Shown here piece by piece: positions 25,389-37,868 of a stretch of 64,000 nt of DNA. The stretch spans positions 2,492,122-2,556,121 of the forward strand of contig OX246743.1 of assembly GCA_945910005.1 (NCBI GenBank). The letters run 5' to 3'. Every line of letters begins with the position of its first letter. Within the stretch, counting starts at the first letter, position 1. The notes beneath the pieces are model-generated. The model did not search any database. It saw nothing but the letters and a program-made list of their open reading frames with translations, and was not told where the DNA came from. Origin of the DNA: Isoperla grammatica. Lineage: Eukaryota; Arthropoda; Insecta; Plecoptera; Perlodidae. The translations under genes were made by a program, and so were the position numbers.

Positions 25389-25435
25389 TATTCTCTCTCT
25401 ATATGTAAACTATTAATCTAGTAACAATAAAGAGG

Positions 25436-26466
25436 CTCCAGTGTTAAAGTAACAACTAGAGAGGTAGACAATTAAGTTGGTGAGGCCACTTACGTTGAGG
25501 CAACATAAGTCCTCTCTCTTTGCGGTACTGCGCCCCCCCCCCCCTCCCCCCCTAGACCGTGCGTAGCTCTTCAACGAGGCACATACGCACCGTTTGATCA
25601 AACCTTTTACCTTGATGTTTTAATAACGTAATGGTCCGAAGCATTTCGATCCGTCTATTGCTGCTTCTGCACCACGAGATGATTCATTTGCCCACGCGAT
25701 ATAAAAGTGTGGCTGTTGAGAGCTGAGTCTCGACCCGCAGTGTTTAACCCCGTGGGAGATGCGCTCGCGTATATTGAGATTGGCATTTAATGGAGATCCC
25801 CGATGACATTTTAATATTCTCCCCCCCAGACCCATCAACGTTGGCGAGAACTCGTTTTATTGATATGATGTAAAAAGATGTAATGCGAAGCATACATGAG
25901 AGTATTGGATTTTATACTGGGCAGATAAATCACGCTTCAGTTACAATGCAGAGCAGATATAAATCATACATACCACAGAGAGCATAGCTACATAGAACAT
26001 GTTACACGTGCCTAGGTACCTCGTTGAGATTGCTTACAGCTGTTGGTGTAGTGCGTGTTTTTATTATATTGTTATTTCATATATGTATGTATAGTCAGTA
26101 CTCCTGATGAGGGAACCCAGAGCAGTTCAACGTGGTTTTAGACGAGTGTATGAAACCTGGCGTAACAACTCGAAAAAGTGCTAACTTTAATAGATTTACA
26201 CACGCATACATGTTGTTTTTAGAGTAACTAGAACGAGATGAACCGACGCGGTTTATTAAAAAAAAAAACATAATACTGCATTTATTTCGGGCCCCGAATA
26301 TCTACACGAAGCAATAGGCCTACTAATATTATATGGAAAAAAGATATAGCAATTGAATTCGATATGTGACCTGACTGGAGATCGAACCCATTGCCATCAC
26401 TTAATTTACTATCCATAAAGCTGTATCAATAGTTAAAACTAGTCTTATATACATAAGCCAGCGTTG
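25436..26466. other. No supported gene; SINE head relic and poly(C)
   Basis: A run of 12 C lies at 25533-25544. On the minus strand at about 26365-26420 a B-box-like GGGTTCGATCTCC suggests a tRNA-derived SINE relic. At 26108 CTGATGAG starts a short stretch that loosely recalls a hammerhead core but lacks GAAA. Short frames are not convincing. Confidence 0.4.
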
Positions 26467-26535
26467 TAGCTGTGGTAGGTTAGGCGCCGGTCCTGTAAGC
26501 TACGGCTCTAGGTTCGAATCCTGGTTGGGCAGAGA
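26467..26535 (+). repeat. tRNA-like SINE head or tRNA pseudogene
   Basis: TAGCTGTGGTAGG is A-box-like, and AGGTTCGAATCCTGG contains a perfect B box at about the right distance. The acceptor-stem halves do not pair, so it is not a functional tRNA gene. The following sequence matches neither SINE tail seen elsewhere in this window. Confidence 0.5.
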
Positions 26536-26759
26536 TGTTACAAAGCGTTCGTTCATTGCATCATCACCTTCTCATCGTCTCGATTATCACCGTTGCCAAT
26601 ATATCAGACGTAAACCTTCATACACAAATATTACATGTGTGACAAAATGTGGAGACGCCTACTGTGCTGGACTGGACGGTAGCGTTTACCATAGCGTCTA
26701 AACAAGCCATTACATAGTCTTCTAACGTAGGTAATAGTTGTACGAATACGGACATTCGC

Positions 26760-26861
26760 CTCACTCACTCACTCACTCACTCACTCACTCACTCACTCAC
26801 TCACTCACTCACTCACTCACTCACTCACTCACTCACTCACCCACTCACTCACTCACTCACA
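26760..26861 (+). repeat. (ACTC)n microsatellite
   Basis: About 25 tetramers with one CCCACTC interruption, followed by a CACG/CACACG-rich stretch to about 26970. Confidence 0.97.
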
Positions 26862-28199
26862 CGCACGCAAGCACACACGCAAGCACACACGCACACAATA
26901 CTTCAACGAGTGTATGAATGTCCATATGACAAACACACGCAACACGCATGCATACACAACACGCACGCAACACGTGAACGTGTGTATGAACACAAACCAA
27001 CCCTTTACTAACGGAAGTCAATCAGTTCCAGTAGAATCACGCTCAGTGCTGCAACCTGTCATATCCACGGCAACACTATTATTCCAGTGGCTGCTACGTA
27101 GTACATACATGATACATTACACACCGCCATTGTTTACATCAATACACGTCATACTCATTCAACAACATATGTTGATTTCGAATCCACTTTCAATTTCGTA
27201 TTTCAATTGTTTTACTTCGCAAAGTTTTTCATTTCGAAACGTGACCTTCCTTTCGTTTGTTTAACCGTTTCACTCAGTCGACGGGGGCGTCCCAACCCCA
27301 CCATGTCAACACTTCAACACTACTGTGCCGACTTTTAAGCGGACACTTTCGTAAAAAAAATTTAAATGAATTTCATTAAGAGAATTTTTCTGTCGGAGAT
27401 AAAGACTGCGATATTTACCCGAGAGAAATCACAGTGGATATGAGATTTCTTTCAAGGTCAACGTTCAACCCCGTCTCGGTGAAAGAGAGCGAGACCGAAT
27501 TATGTGTTATTACAAATAGGCCTACTCAAAAATACATGTAAAGCAATTGTACTCCACATAAAAGTTATTCAAATAGATTTCTTTCTAGAATTTTAAATTA
27601 AATGGATGAGCCAAACAAATTGTTTGCAATTGTTTATAGAAAACAAACAAATGCACCGTCGAGCTAAGTACATAAGAAATTGTTTATGGTCGTTAAAGAG
27701 TTTGTTTTTCTTAAATGTAAAATTGCATATGATAAAAAACAAATCCATAGCAACCATAAACAGATCCCATTACCGTGTCGCGTCTTCACATGGTATTCAG
27801 GAGTAAACAAACATTTTGTTGCGTGTCAACCAATGCTACCATACTACTACTACTAGGAAAACGCTCTGTTTGACGCGTTGATAAGCGAGCGCGTCAATAT
27901 CTACGAACGTTCTGACGAAAAGATCTCAAAGCTAATAAAAACAACAATTAACAACAATTCAAGAATGCGCATTACAAAAATGTTTCTAATTTCCATAGCT
28001 ATTATACTTCCCGATATTGTTGAATGCAGTGCAATGTGAGTTGCTAAGAATTTTCGTTGTCATTCTGTCTAGTGTTTTACGGTAATGTTATTGCTCGATG
28101 TAGGCCTATAGATACAAGACCACATATAAAGTAATGCCATGACTCACCGGGTGTCCGCACCGCAAGGGCAACTTGTTGATGAGAGAGAACCGCGTCACG
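26862..28199. other. No supported gene
   Basis: The frame at 26914-27264 starts in CACG low-complexity DNA and shows no motif. The remainder is AT-rich. Confidence 0.45.
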
Positions 28200-28440
28200 T
28201 GATGGACTGAATGGTTACCGCGATACCGAGAGAGCGTCGCGACGGAGGGTCGTTCCAAGACCAGCGTCGACGTCCAACTGAATGTACAATCCCCGTGCCT
28301 GGACCTTATCCAGCATCCGAGCTTCGGCCGCTCCCCGCTAGGTTCGCCCACGCCACAGTGCGCCGATACAGATCCTCCCTCTCTGTCGCTCTCGCAACCC
28401 TGACTTGCTCTCTCGCTCCCTCGCGTGGTTCGCGTCGCCA
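28200..28440. promoter_or_regulatory. GC- and CpG-rich stretch, possible promoter
   Basis: In an AT-rich setting this segment has many CpGs (GCGTCGCGACGG, CAGCGTCGACGTCC) and a CACGTG box at 28196-28201. A long pyrimidine-rich strand follows immediately. The combination resembles a promoter and 5' leader, but no initiator, exon or protein can be tied to it. A seeded simple repeat is an alternative. Confidence 0.25.
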
Positions 28441-29113
28441 GCTCTCTCTATTCTTGCTGTTTTCTCTTCACTGTGTCCTGTACTTCGTTCTATTCTTTTC
28501 TCGTTTCCCTCTTATGTACTCTTGTGGTTTATCACTGTTCTTAAACTCCTTCGTATTCTTTCTCACACTTTCTCTCGTTTGCCATTTCGTTTCGTTCATA
28601 CTCTAAAACACAAATTCTATCATTCGACCCTCCCTCCCACATACATCGTCTTTCTCTCTCTGCCTCTCCACATCCTTAATCGTTTTCTACCTTTCTACTC
28701 TCGACTGTTCGTATACACACATATCTCGATTACTTTCTATCTCTCTCCCTCTCTCTTTCTCTATATTTCTCTCGTTTTTGCTCTGTCTCTCTCTTTCTCT
28801 TGCTCTCTCTTGGTGTTTCGCGCACTCATTTCTCTAATTCACTAGTGTGAGAAACAGCTTTCTCTCTCTTAATTATATTTTAAATGTATGTATTCCTCTT
28901 TGTCTTACTCACAGTCTTCCATACACAATCACCACATTTCTCCTCTCACACTCGAGAGAAAAGACTTCTAAGAACCCCCCCCCCCCCCCCCTCTCTCTCA
29001 CACTCTCTCTCTTTCTCTTTTTATCTCACTCAAACCAACATATTATTATCAACATGACGCCCTCTCTTTTCAACCAACGTTATTATTCATGCATAATCAA
29101 TCATCTATCTCAT

Positions 29114-29166
<53 letters not shown>

Positions 29167-29170
29167 ACTC
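28380..29170 (+). repeat. Long CT-rich low-complexity region
   Basis: About 800 bases dominated by CTCTCT, TTTCTC and similar words. Includes a run of 17 C (28975-28991) and a pure (CT)n of about 46 bases (29117-29163). The three overlapping frames of 119-146 residues are F/L/S-rich by-products. Confidence 0.9.
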
Positions 29171-30095
29171 TCTCCTTTCGTCCAATCATACACGACTCAT
29201 ACTTAGAATGGTCTCCCAACCACCATCAAGGATGTCTATCTTGATATCATCAGCTCTATCAACCGCAAACTGATATTAAGCATTCTCTATGATTGAGCAC
29301 TGTCTAATCATACCCTCACTAAACTGACAATTTTTTCAAATCGAAACAAATATTAATATTTCAATAAAAACCTAGACCGATGTTAAATAGCATAATTTGT
29401 ATTAACAATTGTCTATTGCAGGTACTTTTCTTCTAAAACCTTCGTATATTAATATTATATACCTCGTATAATTCTAAAGTATATTGTAGAGATACGGTCT
29501 AGTAGTCTCTCTCTCTATCTCTCTCTCTCTCTCTCTCTGTCTTGTCCTTTAGTATTTCTCTACTCCAACCAGCCTCTGTGTGCATCAGCCAATGCGCTTG
29601 CAACCGTCCATGCATATTTATTCACTCCTATGGTCGAAGCCAGGCAGAATGAAGCCCAGCACAGTATTGGAAGATACCGCCACCGTCACAGAATGTCATA
29701 TCTAGAGGTTCAATATCGCATCGGAAATAAATATCTGGAGGAGGAAGGATTCCAGATGGTATTTCATTGAAGGAATTTCTCTTCGGACACGGAGCGATGC
29801 GGTGCCCGATAGCTCCTTCGTTTCATTCTCTTTATATTTACTTTATAGTTCGCTTTATTCTCTCACCGACTTCCTAACCTAGGACACCGAGCGATACGGT
29901 GCCAGATAATCTGCTTCCTTACATTCTCTTTTTATTTCCATTCTTTTTCTTTTTATTCTTCTTCTTCTCTGACGTTTTCTAATCCAATATTTTCTATCGT
30001 GATTTTACTTATAAGAATTATATTAATTGTTCGTACGAATCACTGTTGTAGAGCCCACACCAGCTTTATTTAATATTCTCCTCTTCAGGTAACTA
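29171..30095. other. No gene seen; small local duplication
   Basis: GGACACGGAGCGATGCGGTG near 29785 and GGACACCGAGCGATACGGTG near 29882 are about 100 bases apart and both precede CT-rich DNA, a diverged direct repeat. Short (CT)n at 29505-29540. Confidence 0.5.
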
Positions 30096-30258
30096 TAGTC
30101 GTCGTACAACATCTTCGGTAATGCTTCCGTCACGGGTGGGTGAGCGGCAGCCAACCAGCGACCGTGACTTATCCAGATACCTGCTCAGGTTGGCCGAGAC
30201 CGTAAACACGTCATTGATTGATGACGAAAGCATTACTGAAGTTGATGTACGGCGACTT
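30096..30258. mobile_element. MITE, 35-base inverted ends
   Basis: Left AGTCGTCGTACAACATCTTC and GGTAATGCTTCCGTC mirror GACGAAAGCATTACTGAAG and GATGTACGGCGACT on the right. TA next to each end suggests a TA-targeting element, though one or two end bases are ambiguous. Non-coding. Confidence 0.75.
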
Positions 30259-30344
30259 TAGCCACGTGTTTCGATAGCTGGGGAGGAATGACTCATAGTG
30301 TGAAGTAGAATTCATTCTCATCATTTCAACTTGTGACTGGAAAA

Positions 30345-30425
30345 AAACGTTGAGTCAGTGGCCGGTATCAAACCAGTGACCTCCCGAGTGTCTTGTTTGC
30401 TACCGCTGAGCCACCTCTGTTAGTT
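30345..30425 (-). repeat. SINE family 2 head fragment
   Basis: On the minus strand AGAGGTGGCTCAGCGGTAGC and, 30 or so bases on, CTGGTTTGATACCGGCC match the head of the SINE at 6681-6921. The tail is missing. Confidence 0.65.
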
Positions 30426-30454
30426 CTCCCGTCCCTTCTAAGCACATTGAGTTG

Positions 30455-30862
30455 CGCGCTCAATAACATTGGTTGAATGTTCTGGGTTCAAATCCCGCTT
30501 CAGGCAGAAGTTTTTTAACTTCTAATGTGGATTCAATTCCACTACTTCTTGGCTTAGGAATAAGTTAACGGTGTCTTTGGAGCCGTCCTAGCAACGAAGC
30601 ACTCAATAAATTCAAAGTTTGTCTGAATCGCACTTGGTGGTTCTGGGATTTGTCCGCAGGTGTTTGCACTGTCCAATCACTGATTCATGTGTTTCGTATT
30701 TGAAATATCGATCTTTGATTGGTTATCGCTCACTCGTCGATGGTGTTCGAGGTCTGCGGGGTTGGTTTAGTCACTTTAAATTAAAGTCTCCCACTGCAAA
30801 TCAGTTTAGTTACTGAGTGGGTAGACTCTAAATGTGAATTGATTTATTTTATTTATCTTTAT
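30455..30862 (+). repeat. SINE family 1, longest copy
   Basis: Begins in a tRNA-like part (B box GGGTTCAAATCCC), then CTTCAGGCAGAAG. A central block follows (CTTTGGAGCCGTCCTAGCAA, then ACGAAGCACTCAATAA), and a 3' block with ATATCGATCTTTGATTGG and CCCACTGCAAATCAGTT. It ends in TTTATTTTATTTAT. It joins segments otherwise seen separately at 424, 5013 and 34300, and is the best guide to the family. Confidence 0.8.
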
Positions 30863-31147
30863 GAGCATGACAAATGACATAAATAGGAAATAAAAGTGAG
30901 CTGTGTATCCGCTGTCAATGTGTGGTGCTCCGTTTCAGTGGTGGAGTAATCAAGCGTGTTTGTATATTTTTTAATAATTTAATGTTGTATACATGGTTTG
31001 ATAGTTTTTCGAGTTGCCACAAATAACATGATTGTACCCACAACCATAAATTCCTAGGTTGTGTGATATTTTCCAGCAGGTCGTTTCAAGGACACGATGT
31101 ACCCCTACAACAAATCTTATTTAGGTTAGTAGGGTGGTTGTTAAGGT
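30863..31147. other. No gene seen
   Basis: AT-rich unique sequence. Confidence 0.5.
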
Positions 31148-31552
31148 ACAGATTGGTATTTATGGAGTGTGCTGTTACACTTTTGAGCTTACTTTTTCCA
31201 AGAAATACACCGAAAATGCAGTGTTTGTTTTATGTTACAGCATAAAGTAAATGTTTATAAACAATTTTAACTATTTTTAGTCATCGAAATTATTTGGGTA
31301 GTTTATTAATTTGGCCGTTGAAGTTCCTCAAAATTTCCATTTCGCCGCCGATACACTCATGTTAAGTGGACTGATATTCTTCGAAAACTTCAAAATAATG
31401 GACTTAATTCATAGTATTGATATAATTTGAAGATATAGTTCATTTTTATTTTTATATCTAATCATACAACACAAAAATGAATCACGCCTTCTTCAAATAT
31501 AAAGTTCAAACTTCAAAGTGTAACAGCACAATCCATAAATACCTACAGATTG
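31148..31552. mobile_element. Inverted-repeat element, about 400 bp
   Basis: ACAGATTGGTATTTATGGAG and GTGCTGTTACACTTT on the left are mirrored by AAAGTGTAACAGCAC and ATCCATAAATACCTACAGAT at 31515-31550. No clear duplication and no coding capacity, so the superfamily is undetermined. Confidence 0.6.
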
Positions 31553-31715
31553 ATTTAATTGGGTGGAAAAGGGCGTGGCTAAAATGTTTTCGGCTCAAAC
31601 TTCACAAATTTTAACTACACTACTTATGTATGTGTTCTGTGTAATAAATAAATTAATACAAAATGAGATAAATAGAGCAGAAATAAACATTTCAAAAAAA
31701 TATCAAACATATAGG

Positions 31716-32935
31716 CAGTGGCGTAGCTATCGGGTGGCAGAGGGTGCAGTTGCACTCGGGCCCGGGGCCCCGGAGGGGCCCGGGCCCTCTCCAACTCCAT
31801 GTTGTTCCCATTAATCGATGTATGGTTTTACCCTGATGACAATTTTCTATTGTTGCAAAATTATTGAGGCTACCAATTTACAATTATTTCGCTCTCATTG
31901 GGCAGAAAAATTTGGCATTAAACTTGACAGTTCAACATGCAAGAACTGACAGACAAGAGTTTCAACTAAGGACAAATGTGAGGTTTGTATCAATAGGAGA
32001 ACAAAAGACAGTAATCCCCCTATTCAAATTCACAGAAACGACTCCAAGAGTAATCTTTGCTTGGCTGCACTTACAAACGAATTTGGCTATTTTTTTACTA
32101 TAAATAGTTATCCAATTAGCTTTTCTTGGAATTGAATAAATAAGTGACAAACAGACGGATTTGCCATGGTCAAGAAAATCTATTTGGACTGATGGCTTCT
32201 CTTATAGGAGAGGGTTGGTCATCAATTTAGAATTCGTTGCTCCCTCATTGGGTGTGGGCGCGTGTGTGAAGTGATACTGCGGTTAGTTCTACATATTTTA
32301 AAAACTAATATTTGTTGGGTTAGGCCTACTGTGTATGATTGTGTCGTGTGGTTTGAGTTATTGAAATATAGTCGGCCTATTAGGCCTATATACAGTGAGT
32401 TAAAATTTACGTTTCAAACATGAATGTGTATAAACATGAAAGTGGCTCCATGAAAAGGGAGAAAAGAAAGAAAGTGATAAACGAATCAGACAGCTACCAA
32501 AACTTGACACATTCTTTCAAGTACGTACTAGTCGTCCATCAGGCAGTGCAACCGTACCAAACCGTAAGTAAAGATACAACTGATCCTGAAGATAATCAAG
32601 AGCAACAGCAACTTTTAGTTGAAGAGTTATATAATGATGATTTACCGGTACATGAACCTACTCATATCCCTGAGCAGACCAATACTTGCTACTCTACCGA
32701 CAAGGCCAACTTTAATAAATTAATGTCTCAAGATAAACGATTCATTATCTCTTTGGGACAGTGCAAACCATGCGGCCCATTCCCGCGAGATAAAATGAGC
32801 GGTTAAGCGGTAGTTACCCTTTGTATGTGTTATGTGCGTATAAACCAAAAATGGTGGTGGGGGTGGGGGGGGGGGGGGGGGGGGCCGTCGTGTCCAGTTT
32901 GCACCCGGGCCCGTAAAGGCGTAGCTACGCCACTG
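31716..32935 (+). mobile_element. hAT transposon remnant, 1220 bp
   Basis: A perfect 8-bp duplication CATATAGG flanks it (31708-31715 and 32936-32943). Both ends read CAGTGGCGTAGCTA inward, the classic end of a widespread animal hAT group. Near both ends are GGGCCCGG-rich stretches, and a run of 20 G lies at 32865-32884. The single frame inside (32420-32806) is the N-terminal piece of a transposase, so the copy is an internal-deletion derivative. Confidence 0.92.
32420..32806 (+). CDS. hAT transposase N-terminal fragment (ZMYM1-like), truncated
   Basis: A 128-residue frame lying wholly inside the hAT element at 31716-32935. Residues 5-17 (KHESGSMKREKRK) match the lysine/arginine-rich start typical of the ZMYM1-like, TTF-zinc-finger group of hAT transposases. 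The acidic middle and the end (FIISLGQCKPCGPFPRDKM) resemble the linker that leads into the TTF zinc finger, where a FP-x-D motif is usual. The zinc finger, the RNase-H-like catalytic domain and the dimerisation domain are all missing. The frame stops just before 3' terminal sequence, as expected after an internal deletion. It has no transposition activity of its own; whether any product is made is unknown. Assignment is by family pattern and by position inside the element. Confidence 0.65.
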   Translation: MNVYKHESGSMKREKRKKVINESDSYQNLTHSFKYVLVVHQAVQPYQTVSKDTTDPEDNQEQQQLLVEELYNDDLPVHEPTHIPEQTNTCYSTDKANFNKLMSQDKRFIISLGQCKPCGPFPRDKMSG

Positions 32936-32943
32936 CATATAGG

Positions 32944-33424
32944 CCTACTACAAACTAATGTTAAACAACAAAGCGTTTAATTTTAAGTACCCTAAACAAA
33001 CGTGTGTTCACATTTTAATTTAGTTGGGTGTTCACAAGATGAGAGAAACTCAAATAATAGTTGTTTACTTCGACTGAGGTATGATTGCCAGCTCTGTTCT
33101 CCTGTCCATCATCTCAACGTGTTAAGACAGAGTTGACTCCTTCTTGTCTTCTTGGCCGACGTTTCGTTTGAGTTTTCATATTTAATTACTCCTTAATACT
33201 GAAAAAACGACGAAGCTGTTGACGCTTTGAGAAATATTCTGAAAAAGAGAAATAAAGTGAGAAAAAAGAAAAGGAGTTCTTAGCAGAAATATAAAATAAA
33301 CAATAGCACGAATTGTCAGCTTTTTAATGCCTAAACCATTCATCAAATTAATTAATATTTTTAATACAAAGTAACGACGAAAGCTATTCAAAAACTGGAG
33401 TGTTAATTAAAAGTGTTGATTCAA
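32944..33424. other. No gene seen
   Basis: AT-rich sequence; the minus-strand 69-residue frame has no motif. Confidence 0.5.
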
Positions 33425-33500
33425 TTTGTCTGGCTCGCGGGACAAGTGAGGTTAGTCCAGCTTCCAATGCAGAGCGGTCAGGGTTCGACCTGGGCCGGTA
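33425..33500 (+). repeat. tRNA-Gly-like SINE head
   Basis: GAGGTTAGTCCAGCTTCCAA followed by TGCAGAGCGGTCAGGGTTCG and CCTGGGCC keeps the anticodon-arm (TTCCAA) and B-box features of the family 1 heads. The element at 33505 starts just behind it, so the SINE body may have been disrupted or lost. Confidence 0.5.
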
Positions 33501-33504
33501 GTTA

Positions 33505-33677
33505 AGCCTGTATTACACGGTCAAACTTTTTCATCCAACTCCTTGAATTCAAGGACAAAAGCGCATCAAAAACAGTCAGTATGTAGTCAAATACAACAAT
33601 AGGAATTATTTATTGATGCGCCTTTGTTCTTGAATTCAAGGAGTTGGATGAAAAAGTTTGACCGTGTATTACAGGCT
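33505..33677. mobile_element. MITE with 65-base arms and TTA duplication
   Basis: Ends AGCCTGTATTACACGGTCAA and its mirror TTGACCGTGTATTACAGGCT extend inward through CTTGAATTCAAGG, nearly identical on both sides. TTA flanks it at 33502-33504 and 33678-33680, a Harbinger-type signature. The loop is about 40 bases, so it can form a long hairpin. Confidence 0.9.
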
Positions 33678-34299
33678 TTAGTTAGAAATGTATTTATGTA
33701 GAAATGTGTTTGATCACCTACCTTAGGGAAAACTTGATTACGGTGTGTAAAAATTGCTTTAAAAAGGTTTTAAATTATTTCAAAAGAAATATGTGAAGGG
33801 TTTTTTATTCCATTATATATTTCCGTTTTGCAGATGTTCTTAATTAGGTGTGCAAGGTGTCCAGAAACATCACGTTACAAAAGGTAATTAATTAAGAAAA
33901 ACAGAAAAACAAAAATAGTGTCTGACAGTACGCCTGCTAAAGCTTTTCGTTCCTCACAGCCTTCCACGGATCCTGCTATCTTTTGTCGACAACAATGGTT
34001 TTAGGGGATCATTGTGGAGTTTCATCTGGCTGGACTAGTATTGGACAAGGCCATGTTCTACTATTTGATTGTGTACATGTAATTAATAAATGACATACAT
34101 TACATCTCTCGTCTCCTACTTGCACGCACTACAGAATAAAGAAATATTCGTAAGAAAGGGCAGAGCAATATATTCTCTACAGGATGACCTATTTTGATTT
34201 ATTTGGGAAAATTAAAACACATAGCAGCAATTTTAACAGACCAAATCAAGAGTTCTGCGGGCTACGTGGACGTCAACATCTGTTTGTTACTGGCGGATA
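33678..34299. other. No gene seen
   Basis: AT-rich unique sequence without a supported feature. Confidence 0.5.
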
Positions 34300-34412
34300 C
34301 GTAAACTGTGACTTTGGAGCCGTCTTGGCAACGAAGCACATTATCACTTATAAATATCCCCCATGAAAATCAGTTCGTGTAACTAAAAGGATAGACAATA
34401 TCTAAGAATTTA
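34300..34412 (+). repeat. SINE 3' fragment
   Basis: GTGACTTTGGAGCCGTCTTG and GCAACGAAGCACATTATCAC, then CCCCCATGAAAATCAGTTCG, match the second halves of the SINEs at 5325 (reversed) and 30455. Confidence 0.7.
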
Positions 34413-34659
34413 TTTCTGTTTATTATTTAAACTAAATTTCTTTTTATAAAATATACATACACTCGGTTGTTAAAATAAATTTTAGCTGATCTCGTTCAAG
34501 AAAAGTGATTTCCTCTTAAGGAAGAATTTAAAAACAATATACAAATATTTTTAAAATACGAATGGAATCACACAACGACTTACTAAAACACGATCCGTAT
34601 TAGAGCCTTGTTTTGTGTATGTCCGTGCGTTCAAGCGATGAATACCAAGGCGGTGGCGG

Positions 34660-34815
34660 TGGTGGATCGTGGAGAGATCGTGCAGAGATCGTGGATCGTA
34701 GAGAGAGGATCGTGGAGAACTAGAAGTTAGATCGTGGAGAGATGGAATAGTGAGATCGTGGGGGAATCGTGGAGAGATCGTAATAAGACTGAGGTCGTGG
34801 AGAGATCGTGGAGAG
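34660..34815 (+). repeat. Degenerate GATCGTGGAGA tandem repeat
   Basis: Roughly ten irregular units of GATCGTGGAGA with variable spacing. The minus-strand frame over it (34551-34910) has a matching low-complexity S/P/R/D composition and is rejected as a gene. Confidence 0.85.
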
Positions 34816-35435
34816 AACGACAAGCCACAGCAACGAAAAGAGCCCAAATCTATTAGCTGACAGTTATGTGTGTAATCTATTCTATACCTGCAACAGGACC
34901 GAGGTACCACAAGTGCATATTTTAATAGACTGTAGGCCTATTATATGGTGATTGATGAATGATGAGGAAGAGAGAAGGGGTTGCCTGGTACCGGCACGTA
35001 GCCTACTCCTGTCCGAAAGTACCAAGGGCACCATCGATGGCCGTCTTGAGTGACGAAGTGAACCCCTCACTTATCTGGTACAAATGTACTAAAAACAATT
35101 GAGATATGAAATAAAATATAATCAAGTGGAAATGCAATATTTTATTAAATAATAAAAATAAATGTAAATATAAGAAAGAACATGAAGTGTGTCTTGCAGA
35201 TGACAACGATCATGAATATGCGTATGAGTGCGACTATTGTGAAGGGAACTTAAGTGTTAACTACTCATCATAAACACTAACCATTGACATGTTTTGTGCC
35301 AAATTGAACTTTGTTTCATTCAGGGAGACGATTTAATGGCAGCAGCAGCGACAGTTCAATTCGTACAATATTAAGTTGCGCTAAATTAAGTACGCTAAAT
35401 TAAGTTAATGTGTCTGGAAACTGAATCCCATTGTT

Positions 35436-35436
<1 letters not shown>
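34816..35436. other. No gene seen
   Basis: Unique sequence; short frames only. Confidence 0.5.
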
Positions 35437-35467
<31 letters not shown>

Positions 35468-35805
35468 TTATTCTTTTTTTCTTTCTTTCTTTTTATAATT
35501 AATGTATGAATGCAATGAAATGAAAATGAGTTTAAAATATATATCAAAATATACACAAATTCCTTGTTTCGTAAAATTTAATTTATTCTTTTTTTAAATT
35601 ATTTTATTTGAAATCTTAACAACTGAGCATGTATTGTGTATCTTACATCTTGTATTTTGTATTTTGTATTTTGTATTATGTATTTTGTATTTACCTTTTG
35701 TATTCTTCATTATGAATTTTTTTTCTTGTATTTTTATAAGTAAAGTGTGGTTTGATGGAAGAATAGGCCTCACTGGCCTTCATCCCGCCATATATAAAAG
35801 ACCTT

Positions 35806-35836
<31 letters not shown>

Positions 35837-35838
35837 GA
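35437..35838 (+). repeat. Cluster of simple repeats
   Basis: (TTTC)n at 35437-35490, TATTTTG repeats at about 35650-35700 and (CAAT)n at 35807-35838, separated by AT-rich DNA. Confidence 0.9.
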
Positions 35839-37785
<1,947 letters not shown>

Positions 37786-37868
37786 TGGTGATAGCACTCA
37801 CGGTGATAGCACTCACAGTGATAGCACTCACAGTGATAGTACTCACGGTGAAAACACTCACAGTTATA
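37786..37868 (+). repeat. 15-bp tandem repeat, about 5.5 copies
   Basis: GTGATAGCACTCACA/G repeats with an exact 15-base period. The frame across it (37644-37967) reads a five-residue repeat and is probably incidental. Confidence 0.9.

Larger units (their letters stand above)
21248..25435 (+). mobile_element. Penelope-like retroelement with inverted arms, interrupted
   Basis: The outer ends are inverted copies of each other (ATAGTTTACATATAGAGAGA near 21270, mirrored near 25391-25415). The arms continue inward: 21294-21515 mirrors 22835-23030, and 21745-22042 mirrors 22480-22775, so about 550 bases pair on each side. The loop holds a Penelope-type GIY-YIG coding piece. The right arm is split by a separate 2.35-kb transposon at 23038-25388. 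The left arm carries some 200 extra bases near 21516-21740. Penelope-like elements are known for inverted or direct terminal repeats and 5' truncation, and this copy fits that pattern. The reverse transcriptase part is missing. Confidence 0.85.

Noticed and set aside
26467..26535. A functional tRNA gene
   Set aside because: A and B boxes are present, but the acceptor-stem halves do not pair and no terminator-like T run follows at the right place.
28211..29206. Three overlapping frames of 119-146 residues
   Set aside because: All derive from the CT-rich strand; no codon bias, domain or start context supports them.
34551..34910. 119-residue minus-strand frame rich in Ser, Pro, Arg and Asp
   Set aside because: It is the translation of a degenerate GATCGTGGAGA repeat.
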